64,000 bases of DNA from Rhyzopertha dominica (taxonomy: Eukaryota > Arthropoda > Insecta > Coleoptera > Bostrichidae), in assembly GCA_025024175.1 (NCBI GenBank), contig QCXZ01000041.1, positions 20,579,786-20,643,785 of the forward strand, in the 5' to 3' direction. Under the pieces are notes generated by a model. It saw nothing but the letters and a program-made list of their open reading frames with translations, did no database searches and was not told the origin of the DNA. Shown piece after piece: positions 47,608 to 57,439 of the stretch. The translations under genes and the position numbers were made by a program. The stretch's first letter is position 1, and every line of letters begins with the position of its first letter.

Positions 47608-48498
47608 CTACGCCTTCGACAAGGGTTGTCTCGGAGTAGCGGTGAACTCAGCGGTCGCGAGCTTAACCGGAGGAGATCCGGGCAGCGGCGGCAAGTTTGC
47701 TGGGGGCTGCCGGGGTTTTGGTTGACGTCTTCTTGGAGACGGAGTAGATTGTTTTCTTAGAGCAACAGCAGCGACGTTATCTAGTCTGTGCAAGGCGCGA
47801 GCTGCACGTCCAAGTGGCGTCCGCGGACGTGGATAGTTAGGGCCTCGTGGCTGGGCGGAACTTGCAGAAGCTGACGATCAAACTGTACGGGCTGCTGGCG
47901 ACGTGGCGGGGCCTGAGCAGAAAGCTACTGAGCCGGAGGAGCCTACGACTTGCACCTCGAAGATGAGTCGGGGTACCGGTGGCTGCGACTCGACGGCGGT
48001 GAGAGTTGCTGGCGTAGCGCGGGTAGGTTGGCCTTGGTGGAGACGTGTATATGGAGGTATCGTCTCAGAAATGGAATGAAACGATGATAGGTGGTGTGTC
48101 GAGCGGGCGACGCCGTCGCGAGACCTGGACAGAGCGGGAGCTGCAGGTCGTGGTCTCGGCGGGGGCGAGCGGAGTAAACCTCGTGGCTTGGCGGCGCTTC
48201 CATGGGCAGGCGGACGAACGGTGCGGGTTGGGCGTGGATGCCTTCGGCGTTTCTGGTATGGATGTGTTGAGCGCCACTGGGAGTCTGCGTAGCCGGTAGT
48301 ACCCTCTCCCAGAAGGGCGTTGATGCTGCTTTCGAAGGGAACGGTGTTGCTCTCGTAGAAGACGGAATCGCTCTCATACTCTTGGTCTATGCGGCGGCAT
48401 TCTTCTATCAGGACGACGAAGGAAAACCATTCCTCGTCCTGACGAAGCATGGCCTCTACTTCATCGTAGCTGGGGTCTTTCCGGCTTCTTCTTCCCAT
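47608..48498 (-). CDS. Gag-position frame of the nested element, one in-frame TGA
   Basis: The ATG (48498) lies 50-75 bases downstream of the presumed primer site, the position of gag. The first 206 codons run to a TGA at 47878-47880. The same frame continues open to 47608, about 296 codons in all. The N-terminal 75 residues are acidic and look structured (YDEVEAMLRQDEEWFSFVVL, EECRRIDQEYESDS). The rest is Pro/Arg/Ser-rich. No zinc knuckle, protease or RT motif is seen. The single stop may be a late mutation or a readthrough site. I do not recognise the family. Confidence 0.5.
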
Positions 48499-48549
48499 AG
48501 TGGGCGGCTAGCTCATTGCGCAGGTTCGTCTCGCTTCCATAGCTGGAAA

Positions 48550-48572
48550 TGGCCCCACGTTGGACGTCAAAC
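48550..48572 (-). promoter_or_regulatory. Primer-binding site of the nested element
   Basis: On the minus strand, directly after the 5' LTR, GTTTGACGTCCAACGTGGGG resembles the lysine-type TGGCGCCCAACGTGGGGC site of other retroelements with a few changes. The resemblance supports the assigned orientation. Confidence 0.5.
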
Positions 48573-48730
48573 TGTTACCGGACGGGTTGCTTAAGGTGGC
48601 TAGGTTCCTAGTAATAGCTTGAGCTCAGAAAGAAAAGCACTACTGTCAACTTGGCAGTTTATATCCCGCCGTCAACTGGGCGGGGCAACTGAGATCTTGA
48701 TAGCCGAGCGCGGCTCAGTGTCCGATATCA
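48573..48730 (-). repeat. LTR of the nested element (5' LTR in its own orientation)
   Basis: 158 bp. In its own (minus) orientation it contains a TATAAA box at 48658-48663 about 70 bases from its start, a plausible promoter for the frame at 48498. Confidence 0.9.
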
Positions 48731-49220
48731 TGAGGAATTGCATTATCAGCACAGATTTGTAAATCCATTGTTGAAACATGTAAACTTCCCTCCATCAAGC
48801 AACCTGCCCCTAAATATGATTGTTTTAGCTAAGAAACACTTAATCTGAACGACGTAAGATGCGTCATGATCGCGATCATAATTTAATAACTTTCAAACCT
48901 GGAGATAAGGTCTTAGTTAAGACCCATAAGCAGTCTTCAGCTGCTTCGGATGAGATAAAAAAAAATCTTTTTGTTATTTCATGGACCGTGCACCGTCGAA
49001 AAAGTTGTTCACCATAATGCTTATCTTGTAACCGATGACTCAACAGGTCGTTCATGAGGTATTCAAAATGTTATAAATTTGATACCCTATAAGACCCCAA
49101 TCAGTGTATAAGAATAGGTATATATCTATAGATATCAGTGATTTTGAATTTACTTTGTTTAGTTTTTGTAACTTGTAAGCTGGAAAACGTAATTTAAGTG
49201 TCGCAAGCTCCACCTAAATT

Positions 49221-49231
49221 AGGGAGGGGGG
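49221..49231 (+). promoter_or_regulatory. Polypurine tract of the gypsy element
   Basis: AGGGAGGGGGG three bases before the 3' LTR, the usual plus-strand primer. Confidence 0.85.
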
Positions 49232-49234
49232 TAT

Positions 49235-49545
49235 TGTACCAAGTGTTTTCTGTTGTGCCGCGTAACGCCCTCTAGTGATGAGTAGCGCCAACGANGTAGA
49301 AGTGTTAAAACTGAGAAGCCATGTGCAGACTCTTGGCGGTCGGTGCTCAGCAACGCCGGATGCTTGTGCTGGAGCTCTGTTCCTTGATATAATTATATTG
49401 TTTTGCAGTTTAACATATTGCTAATTACCCATCTTAAGTTGTGTGCTAAAGTTTTGATTACGTGTGTTAAATGAAGTTCAGTTTCGCAAACCGTGTGAGC
49501 ACTTTAATTCTGTCAAACCCACACCCACAAAGAAAAACAGTTACA
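49235..49545 (+). repeat. 3' LTR of the gypsy element
   Basis: Same length as the 5' LTR, with about 20 differences, including AATAAA changed to AATGAA at the polyadenylation signal. Followed by the ATAC duplication. Confidence 0.93.
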
Positions 49546-49680
49546 ATACTTAGAAGGTTTCATTCATTCTTTAGGGTATAATGCACCGATCGGCACACAT
49601 CATTCATTGTTCCAGTGGAACAGCGTCCGAAAAACTCTCGTGACATACTTAAATCGAGTACACAAATTTATTAGTGCCAT
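49546..49680 (+). pseudogene. Element X copy B, part right of the gypsy insertion
   Basis: Resumes the homology to copy C: CATTCTTTAGGGTATAATGC and ATCGGCACAC match 50608-50645 (CATTCTTTAGCGTATGAGGC, ATCGGCACAC). The similarity fades after TGTTCCAG near 49615. The following sequence to about 50120 has no recognised content. Confidence 0.6.
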
Positions 49681-50124
49681 GACTCCTTCCAGCTAGATAC
49701 CTAAGCCATTCATATACGCCACTGGACCACAAGCAGCCATGCATGTATGCTATCATGCGACGACCCTGCACTTTTGATTTTACAAGATCGCACAATAAAA
49801 GTCCGACTTAATGAAAGTCGAGTTATCTCGCTACCTACTTTAAAAGCCTTCTAAGACATAAGACTACTAACAAAGAAAGGCCCGAGAAGAGAATTTTTCA
49901 TATTCGTTGCTCACAAATTTACTGGCTAGCGCTGCTGCTTGAATGCAATAAAGAAATAAAGGGGATTTTACTTTTAGTCGTCATTAAAATAAGGCCTTTT
50001 TTACAGAAAATATTAGCCTTGCACCATATTAAGTATTTGTTGTCAAAATTGTAGTTTGCTTTGTAAGTCAATATTTGAGGCTTATTAATCTTATGTACTT
50101 TTGACTTGCTAATATAAAACGCAG

Positions 50125-51091
50125 CACGTTGGAATAGAGCACATTTTCCACGCCCATGTCCGATATTAAAGAACGACATACATCGTCAGTCCTATTCCCA
50201 GCGTAAAGACAGGGAAGCCATTTGCAAATGTTTTACCCCTTTTAACAACTGCTTCAGATAAGCATCGCGCTGAAATTAAGGACGTTTGTACCTATATTCT
50301 GCNTTAAATCACGAAACACCACCACTTGATTCTGCCCTTAATTAAAAAAGTTTAGAGGATCACTCTGGACGATAACAGTACAATTATGGACAAACCCGGA
50401 CTATTTGTGATTATTAGGCAATACATTCATTGCTAATCGCTCTACGTTGACTCTAATGATAAAAACAAACTTATGGTGCAAAATCTAATACACAAATGTA
50501 GCTAAAAACAGTGGATTATCGGTCGAACATGGGAAGAACCAGAGTGTCATCGCAGCCCAATCTTTTTTAAGTGTCCATGTAGGATCTCATACTTGAAAGT
50601 TTTTCTCCATTCTTTAGCGTATGAGGCACTTATCGGCACACGCCATCTCTGTTCCAGACCCAAACAGGCAGAGGCACTTTTGTTCCTCCACGTCTTTACT
50701 GGATGTGATGTTGTTTCGGATTTCGACGGAAATGGGCGTTTGATGCCCGAGTGCCCTCCCAGACATGACAGAAGGATTCCTGACTGTTACCAAAAAGGAT
50801 ATGGAATACAACCTAGAAGCCTTGGAAATATTTGTTGTTTACAATCCAACCAGCAACACTTTGTCAATTAACGAAAGCCACCGAAAGCTGTTTTCGCGCA
50901 AGGGAAAGCAATTGGAGTCAATTCCACCATCACAAGATGACCTCTACCAGCATTGTTGTCGAGCAGTTTATCAGGGAGAATATGTGTGGAAACATACTTT
51001 AAAAACCTCCCAGCTGTCGTGTACTGAAGTGTTTGTAATGAACTTACTGTTAAAATATAAGTTCCACTATTATATTATAACATTTGAATGA
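50125..51091 (+). pseudogene. Element X copy C: multicopy metazoan protein with an HxFTGCD motif
   Basis: The best copy. Early part (frames near 50190-50340): KTGKPFANVL, DKHRAEIKDVCTYIL. A 92-codon frame (50593-50871) then gives LFLHVFTGCDVVSDFDGNG, and a 108-codon frame (50765-51091) gives DMEYNLEALEIFVVYNPTS, INESHRKLFSRKGKQLESIP and DDLYQHCCRAVYQGEYVW. These blocks occur in this order in a multicopy family of uncharacterised animal proteins (HxxTGCDTxSxFxGxGK ... VNExRxxLFxxKxxxxExIPPTxxxLxQHxxRAxYQxGxxW). At least one frameshift and an absent C-terminal tail make it a relic. I do not know its function. The copy number suggests a mobile origin. Confidence 0.65.
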
Positions 51092-51099
51092 ATGATATG

Positions 51100-51800
51100 T
51101 TCTCAATGGTATTTAAATATTTTCTAAATGAAAATTTTTTTATGGTTGATACTGCAGAATGCATCTTTCGCGTCATACTGTAATGTAATCTCAGAATGGT
51201 ATCTTTAACCATTTACCTCAAGCATTGCAGGATTATTTTACAAAAAAATAATAATTCTATTACTATTTTTCTTCACCTTTTCCAAAAAAAAAGATCGCAA
51301 TCTTAAATATATTCATCTTTTGCGCATTATAAGTAAGTAATGCAATACACAACTAATATTTTATGCTTTCTAGATTGAGTGTACATTACTTAACTATTTC
51401 ACAAAATTTTAGTACTATTTTGCAATGTCCGATTCGTTACAAATACGGTAAAAGGTATAACACCCTGTAAGGGTGGCAACAGTCGATTTATTGACCTCAA
51501 AGGACAAATCTAATGCTTAAAGCTCTAACATCGTTCTTAGGGGTCGTAGGAATGACTGCGGATTGCGCCAAAAAGTGTAAGGTTGGAGCGTCTAACCTCC
51601 GTACTAATAAGTGGGTTCCGAGGTCTTTCATTTAATTATAACAAAGCTCTCTATATATATTGTGCCAGACTTAACAATAATTATGCCAGATATAAATCTT
51701 CATTGACACCAAGATAGCTACACATTACTCATATCTTGCCTGACCTAACAATCTTTCATTTCAAAAAGACGGACAACATAAAATTAATATGAGTCAACTA
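51100..51800. other. No gene recognised
   Basis: AT-rich stretch between element X copy C and the protamine-like gene. A short GC-richer piece at 51465-51620 shows no coding or repeat structure I can name. Confidence 0.35.
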
Positions 51801-51815
51801 AACAATACGTGCTAA

Positions 51816-51821
51816 TTTATT
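51816..51821 (-). terminator. Distal polyadenylation signal of the protamine-like gene
   Basis: AATAAA on the minus strand, 38 bases after the stop codon of the three-exon form (51859-51861). Confidence 0.65.
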
Positions 51822-51858
51822 CGGGAAAAAATAACAAACAGTGATTAAAACAGGTAGT

Positions 51859-52661
51859 TTAAAATATTCTCCTCCTCATAAAACTTGGCGGCCTTAGACC
51901 ATTTTTCTTTCCTAGATATCGAGCCAGATTCTTGGGCATCATCACTGTTGTGGCAGGATAACCAAATCTCCTTGGTCTGTAAATAAAAATGCCACTTTGC
52001 AAAAGTTCTAATAAAGAAATGAGTTTGTTTAACAAGACACGGTATTTTATGTGTACAGGCTAGAAATTTGTTTGGGCTAATTTATTTCAGCTTGACAAGT
52101 GGGAATCAATTAGGTAAAGGTGACGTATACGTTTATTCCACACAATTTATATACAAATCACAAGACGAGAAGTAAAGACGGTTATTTACTTTCGTTTCCT
52201 ATCTAGGAAGGTCTTCATTCTGTAAGCCTTAGAATTCTTCGCCCTTCTTGGTAGTGGACCAGCGTCTTCGTTAACTTCAGTGCTACGACAACGTCTCCTT
52301 CTTCGTCGGCGTCCGCAGGAGCGGCGTCTGCGCCTTCTACGGCACCCACCTCGCTTCCTTCTCCTCTTTCTACACCTGGATCTGCGACGTTTCCTACAAC
52401 TGGCCTTCCTTTTACGGCTGCGAAAACCGCATATAGACCTGACCCCCCCTTGTTCCGTATCTTGTTTGTCGTCTTCAGTCACTGGAGCCCCGCTAGCCTA
52501 AAAACTCAACTGTAAGCTACTGCTGAAGCTAATGGCAAAGAAAAACTTACCATTTTGCGGACAAGGTAATAGCGGGACTTCGATTTGGACAAATTTTGCC
52601 GGGACCCCGCGCGCTTGGCATGCTTTTTTATTATTTCACTTATCCTGTCGTCTTTTTCCAT
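51859..52661 (-). CDS. Protamine-like sperm nuclear basic protein, two or three exons
   Basis: Exon 1 is 52661-52551 (37 codons, MEKDDRISEIIKKHAKRAG...). A 53-bp intron with GTAAGT and TTTTTAG ends follows. Exon 2 begins at 52497 in frame. After an acidic lead (TEDDKQDTEQ) comes an arginine core with six cysteines at residues 60, 71, 79, 89, 98 and 107, separated by runs of up to seven arginines. The frame can stop at 52186 (140 residues). Alternatively, a donor GTAAAT at 52189 joined to an acceptor TTTATTTACAG at 51977 adds exon 3 (51976-51859) in frame: another 38 basic residues ending LRPPSFMRRRIF, 178 in all. Cys/Arg-rich proteins of this size are typical of protamines, which replace histones in sperm and are cross-linked by disulphides. 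This assignment is by composition, not by homology to a named gene. TATA box, splice sites and two polyA signals make it the best-supported host gene here. Confidence 0.75.
52132..52137 (-). terminator. Proximal polyadenylation signal of the protamine-like gene
   Basis: AATAAA on the minus strand about 50 bases after the exon 2 stop codon. It lies inside the second intron of the longer form and would produce the 140-residue version. Confidence 0.65.
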
Positions 52662-52704
52662 CTTGCACTTAACAATTTACACACGAAACCCCTGAAATAA
52701 AGTA

Positions 52705-52711
52705 TTTTATA
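52705..52711 (-). promoter_or_regulatory. TATA box of the protamine-like gene
   Basis: TATAAAA on the minus strand, 44 bases before the start codon at 52661. This would put transcription start near 52680 and leave a 5' leader of only about 20 bases. Confidence 0.55.
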
Positions 52712-53037
52712 CTAACGCCTGTTAGTGTGACATATTGGATTAATTTTCATAACTAAATCGAGCATATTCCCTTGACAACTAAATTTTGTTTCACACTGCT
52801 CCTTTGACACGCTCCGCAAATTTTTTTGCTATCCGGTCGAATAGCGGGTATGATTACTGAGACCCCAGGAAGTAATTTTTTTAAATTCTCACCATAAAAC
52901 CTACAGCTTGCCTAACAACAGGACTATTTAAGAGGTAAAAGACAAAAAGAAGTGGCAAATATGGAAGCGAGAGGGTAGTAAAATTTGTCGACAGAAGACA
53001 GCCACCCTGCACGCGTCAGAAAATATAGGTAAGTTTA

Positions 53038-53277
53038 CTATTTTAGCAATTTTTGTAATAATAAGCGTTTAAATTCCGACGTTGAACTTATGTGGTGTCC
53101 ATCACATGTGTAAATATCGTTCCCTTGCGCGATTTCGTCTCCGAAATACACAGTCTCTAGCTTGAAAGTTTGATTTACGTAGCCTGCGTGAAATTTCGCA
53201 CTGTCAGCAATCTGGAAAAATTTTGCGCCAGTAAGTAAATAATGTTGCAGTTTATTAGACGTCACTGCAGAAAACAT
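53038..53277 (-). CDS. 79-codon open frame, unknown, between short direct repeats
   Basis: ATG-initiated frame of balanced composition (MFSAVTSNKLQHYLLTGAKF ... GDEIAQGNDIYTCDGHHISS) ending LLLQKLLK. It is bounded by two copies of a ~16-base word, TTTAGCAATTTTTGTA, at about 53042 and 53287. One copy codes for its last residues and the other lies just before the ATG. No family is recognised, no TATA box or polyA signal was seen, and a plus-strand splice donor lies just past its stop. It could be a small gene, a retroposed fragment with target duplications, or chance. Confidence 0.3.
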   Translation of the reverse strand: MFSAVTSNKLQHYLLTGAKFFQIADSAKFHAGYVNQTFKLETVYFGDEIAQGNDIYTCDGHHISSTSEFKRLLLQKLLK

Positions 53278-53302
53278 TATTTTAAAATTTTAGCAATTTT
53301 TG

Positions 53303-56300
53303 TACATTTCCCTTTAATTTTTAGGGTTATATCGAAGTGTCATGCACAAAGGACAGTGGCGTGTACAAAAAAGTAACTAGGTACTCAAATAATACGTTGT
53401 GCAAAATAGAAAGAAACTGTAACCGTGTATTTCTTTGGTTATTTAGCGCAAAAAGACTAGCTCAGATAAATGTTGACATTAAAGTATGTTTGGGCCAAAA
53501 AATTTATATTTATTAATTGTGAGGTTGTTGATGTGATGGATAGATTTTGTCTTATATTAGTACGGTAAGTGTGATTTGAAGATAACGTAGTGAATAGCTA
53601 TAATAATATTGCACCATGTTATTAACATTCAATTTTGTGCTCTTCCTAATAACAAGCGAATCATATGCTTCTAAATGCGAGCTTGTAATAAAAGTTACTG
53701 GAAAGTTAGTGCTTTAAGATGAGCTTTATGATGTAAATTAATAAAACATGGACTCTGGGTCCGATGTGTGAACGCTTGGTAGTAGCTGTGATAAACTCAA
53801 GACAAAAAAACGTCTTGTATACTTGCGTAATTAAATTGATCTTGACGATTGTTTGAAATAAATAAATGAACCACTTATTTCGCTGTTTCGTTTTGAATTG
53901 ATTTAATTATCAGTTTTATGGAATATTTGAATCAACCTACAGCTTCACCGATTAAGAAACAGGAGCAACTCTTACTATAAATGCTTCCCTGCGTTCTCAG
54001 TATTTTCAATCAGGATACTGCGAGGAAACGTCCGAATGTAAAATTATAGTTATTTCATTATTTTGTATTTTACTCTGGTCAACACAATTTCTTTCAACAG
54101 CTCCATGTGGTCTTTTTCAAATAAGAAATATACCATATCATACTGCTGTGAAGAGAGAGACCTAATAGTTTTTAAAAGTATTCTTTAAATTTATTGTTGA
54201 GAAGAAGTCTTTAATAAATAATTTCCATAGCCTAGAAACTAATATACACAATATGACAATGAACATCCTCACATCAGTGCTGCTGCTGTGATAGCATAAT
54301 GCATGCAAATTAAAGGTATAATATTTACTTACATATAATAAATTACTTTACGGCCCCAGCAATAAATATCATCAGGACGCTACTANTTACAAGGACTTTA
54401 CTGCCTTACAAATATTTAAGGAACCAGTTTGTATCGGGATGGATAAAATTACATTGCTTAAAGCTGTGAATAGCGGATTTGCAATGACCATTTAGATTTT
54501 CTAGAATGCATGGTTAAATGATGCTTGAAAGCATAATAAAATTGCTCCTCTTCCATACAAGTGCAAATCGACTCGCTATTAAACTTTTAACATTTTTTTT
54601 ACTCTTGAGAAAGAAGCAGAACATTTAAATATGTTAAGAATTCATAATAAGCTTTTGAAATACCAAGTGTACCTACATCTCTTAAAGTGTGAACTTCCTT
54701 ATCGAGAAAAAAGTCTATGTAGTAACCTCCATGCAGCTATTACCGCAACTAGTAGAACTCACCTCCTCATCCACATCTGTCAAAGCTCGCTTTGTAGTAG
54801 AAATGACTTGTAATTACTAACACTACACATCTAGCAATTCAAGAATATCTCATGCAAGCTAAATGTGATTAGTATCAACAAATGGTTGCATCTTAAATTT
54901 GAAATATTTAATAAGTGCTGATATACGTTGTTGACAAACTGGTCCGCCAACTGTATGTACAGTGACTTTATAAATATTGTAAGCAGATGCTAACGCCAAG
55001 AATCTGTCGTGTCACTAAGACAAACTAATCCGTATGGTCCCCCCTCCCCCAATCACTGAGAGATTCCAATCTATTTGTGTTGTCTTTATCTATGTTGGCG
55101 ATGACATCCATTCCAGCAGACTGAATGTGTTTGGCAGAAAAGAAGCACAAATACAGCAAATCAGTGAAACTGGGACTTCAGATTTGTAATTTATTACTTA
55201 CTTACTATTCGTAAGTTAACTTTTTAAAATATCTGAAATTTTTATTTGGCTATTAGACCAATATACAAACATTGTGATTATCTTGTTCAAATCAAATATA
55301 CCCCATGTATTATTACTTAGCCGTATGTTAGATATTAAATAAGTCCGCTCGAAAACTAACAGTAACCCGGATGGCCTCGTGGTCTTTAGTGAAGTCCTTA
55401 TGCTATTAACACACAGTATTTCAGAATTACCGAATGCTTATAAGCATCTGGAGGCAATTTCTTATTAACCTCTCAGCAAAAATGCTTCATTTTGCCGGCA
55501 TAATCTCGCAAAATTAAATTCAATATGGGAACGTAGCACCTAATGTTAATTTCCTCGATTCCCTTTCAAATTACTTGCGAAACATACAGGCATGTAACTT
55601 ATTTGTAGACGGGGGATAATGTGTATCTTGCAAATACCTCATTAATTGGTTCCAATCCGGTGGTCTGCGTTCGAGAGCTAATAATGCTGGGTGGAAAAGA
55701 GGGAACCGTTTCTTGGATTTAATTGGACTAATCAGTCGGGTAAGGGATGCGTGGTGCAAGTTCAGATCATTGTTCTCAGATTACGGGAACAAGAACGGGC
55801 GGCTAATAATCCCTGCCAATGTCGGANTTGAGTCCGGGTCTCGATTCCGGGACGCACTTTGCCCGGCTGCCTGCGATAAGCCGCTTACAGTTAGCAACGA
55901 CGACAAGAATCCTGCACAAAATCACAAACACTCAATAGAACGCGGCTCCTCGAGAATTTATTTTAAGGTCTGTAGCACAGGTCATCATTTTCCCTAGGTT
56001 CTGCGACGCACAGTAAAAAAGGACATCTCGGCTTTGCACTGATCTGACGAATATGTCAGGTATCCTACTTGCGTACTTGGATGTTATACGTACTTGCATA
56101 CTAGTGTATATACATTCAGCTGTTGATTGATTTGCATCCCAAACAAGGCGCAGTTAGAAGTAGATTGTAAGGGTAATGGCGTAAGATGGTAAAATCAAGT
56201 GAAATCAGACAATTAAAACTTTGCTCTTAGCAGTAATAGTGTATATTACATATTCACAAATATACAAGACCCAAGTAAATTGGTTTGTATTAGAGACCTA

Positions 56301-56565
56301 TCGCAGAACTACACATTTTTAAAAGAGAAGTACCGAACTTTTCGTTTTGCTTTGAGACATACGCTAGTAGATAATTTATACAAAGGCGCTCTTTTCTTAA
56401 ATATGATAGTCGACCGTTAAACCACCTAATAGTGGCACTGTATCAATCAGTGGCGCCCTGCTGACAGTTCCACAGTTCGCTCTCAATATGGTGTCGTCAA
56501 CCATAGACAAAGAAGGTATAGACAATGAAGTAAGGGGTGATCAATCGTTAGAATAGGCTGATGCC
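53303..56565. other. No gene recognised
   Basis: AT-rich for most of its length. A GC-richer piece at about 55640-55990 has opposed open frames (55571-55759 minus, 55713-55997 plus) with no family resemblance, and a GGTCTCGATTCCGG word that looks B-box-like but lacks a partner A box. Confidence 0.35.
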
Positions 56566-57078
56566 GACAAGTGAGACGGATGCGGTAAAGATTACATCGG
56601 AATGACTTCAGGCACGGTAAAAACCAGAATTACGGAACACCAGCGGGCCTTACGTTTGTACCAGCCACAGAAATCAGCAGTGGCACAACATGCCATAGAG
56701 GAGGGCCACAACATTCACTTCGGGGATACAAAGGTATTAGTCAGGACATCGGGCTATTATAACCTGGCAAGACGAGCAGCTTTAGAGATCGTACAGCACC
56801 CCGACAATATGAATAGAGATGACGGCCTGAAGGTTAACAGGATTTGGAAAACCGTGTTAAATAATAAACAAACTCGGACGGTCACGAGCGAGCCGACTAC
56901 ATCAACTAGAGCCCCCCCTCCACCTGCGCCTATGCACCGTACATCGTCCGTCACGGTGAATGAGCACGAGGACAATACAAGAAGAGTAACGCGAGCCAGT
57001 ACCGCTCAGTTCAGATTACATCAGCGAAACCTGAACATCACTGAAGATGCTGCCAGCGAAGAGCAGCGAAACGTATGA
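56566..57078 (+). pseudogene. Penelope-like element: GIY-YIG endonuclease and tail
   Basis: The sequence CGKDYIGMTSGTVKTRITEH (about 56581-56640) is the YIG half of the GIY-YIG motif with the following T...R...EH block. Then come KSAVAQHAIEEGHNIHFGDT and YYNLARRAALEIVQHPDNMN with NRDDGLKVNRIWKTVL, all standard Penelope endonuclease landmarks. After about residue 95 the protein becomes a low-complexity tail. A TGA lies just before the CGK block and the GIY half is missing, so it is truncated at its 5' side. The 158-codon open frame is otherwise intact, so this copy looks younger than the two others. Confidence 0.85.
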
Positions 57079-57439
57079 GACGGAGAAGGGACACCTTGGA
57101 CAACGGCATAACAGCCCGGAAGAAATCATTACCAGAAGCAGAAGGAAGCTTTAACCCCAAAATGTTTTTTTATTTCCATAAATGTAATATGTATTATTTA
57201 GCAAGTGTAGTTTTTTTAAGCTACCTTTAAGGTTGGATTCCGTTTATTACAGTACAATTGAGACCACTGAATACGTCTATAAAATTTCAGGTACACGTGC
57301 AATTTGTCGTTAGAGGTATTAATAAAGCGGACATTATAGAGACATAAGCCTATATTATAAAATAATAAATAAATAAATTGTGGTACACTTAAAGGCAAAA
57401 CTCCTGTTTTGTGTGGAAGAGTGCTCTTTTGTACGTCAC

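Larger units (their letters stand above)
46874..48730 (-). mobile_element. Nested small LTR retroelement, GC-rich, no pol recognised
   Basis: Flanked by two 158-bp direct repeats with TG...CA ends and by a perfect 4-bp duplication TGAG (46870-46873, 48731-48734). Orientation is minus: next to the right LTR, read in minus, comes a primer-site-like GACGTCCAACGTGGGGCC, and before the left LTR a purine tract GAAAGAGGGGGG. The two LTRs differ at about three positions, so this element is much younger than its gypsy host. The 1.5-kb interior is strikingly GC-rich against the AT-rich surroundings and carries only a proline/arginine-rich frame. It fits a terminal-repeat retrotransposon in miniature or a gag-only non-autonomous element that relies on another element's enzymes. 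Confidence 0.9.
46137..48905 (+). pseudogene. gypsy integrase, split by a nested LTR element
   Basis: The zinc-binding domain reads KYEHEENGNFGSDK...CDLC: the second histidine of HHCC is asparagine here. The catalytic core has VDFIGPLPTS (about 46450), ITDNASQF (about 46630) and, after a frameshift at 46685, MVERTNREIGRLL (about 46730), the three DDE positions. Translation reaches AYSPE at 46873 and then enters the nested element. It resumes after 48734 with ELHYQHRF. A GPY/F-like tail (FKPGDKVLVKTH) is at about 48893-48930 with further frameshifts. Confidence 0.85.
42236..49545 (+). mobile_element. Ty3/gypsy LTR retrotransposon, full length, with a nested LTR element
   Basis: Two 311-bp LTRs (TGTACC...TTACA) flanked by a perfect 4-bp duplication ATAC (42232-42235, 49546-49549). 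Order gag, protease, RT, RNase H, integrase identifies Ty3/gypsy. A primer-binding site and a polypurine tract are in the right places. By hand count the LTRs differ at roughly 20 of 311 positions, so the insertion is old. Every domain carries frameshifts or stops. The integrase is interrupted by a second LTR element at 46874-48730. The whole element sits inside element X copy B. Confidence 0.95.

Noticed and set aside
48045..48299. Plus-strand and alternative-frame ORFs in the nested element (also 48065-48277, 47943-48377)
   Set aside because: GC-rich sequence opens several frames by chance. The 47608-48498 frame starts at the gag position and is the longest.
52280..52501. Plus-strand 73-codon Leu/Arg-rich frame
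   Set aside because: It is the complement of the arginine codons of the protamine-like exon 2 and has no independent support.
55780..55870. tRNA or SINE call from GGTCTCGATTCCGG
   Set aside because: No A box or cloverleaf can be drawn around it.
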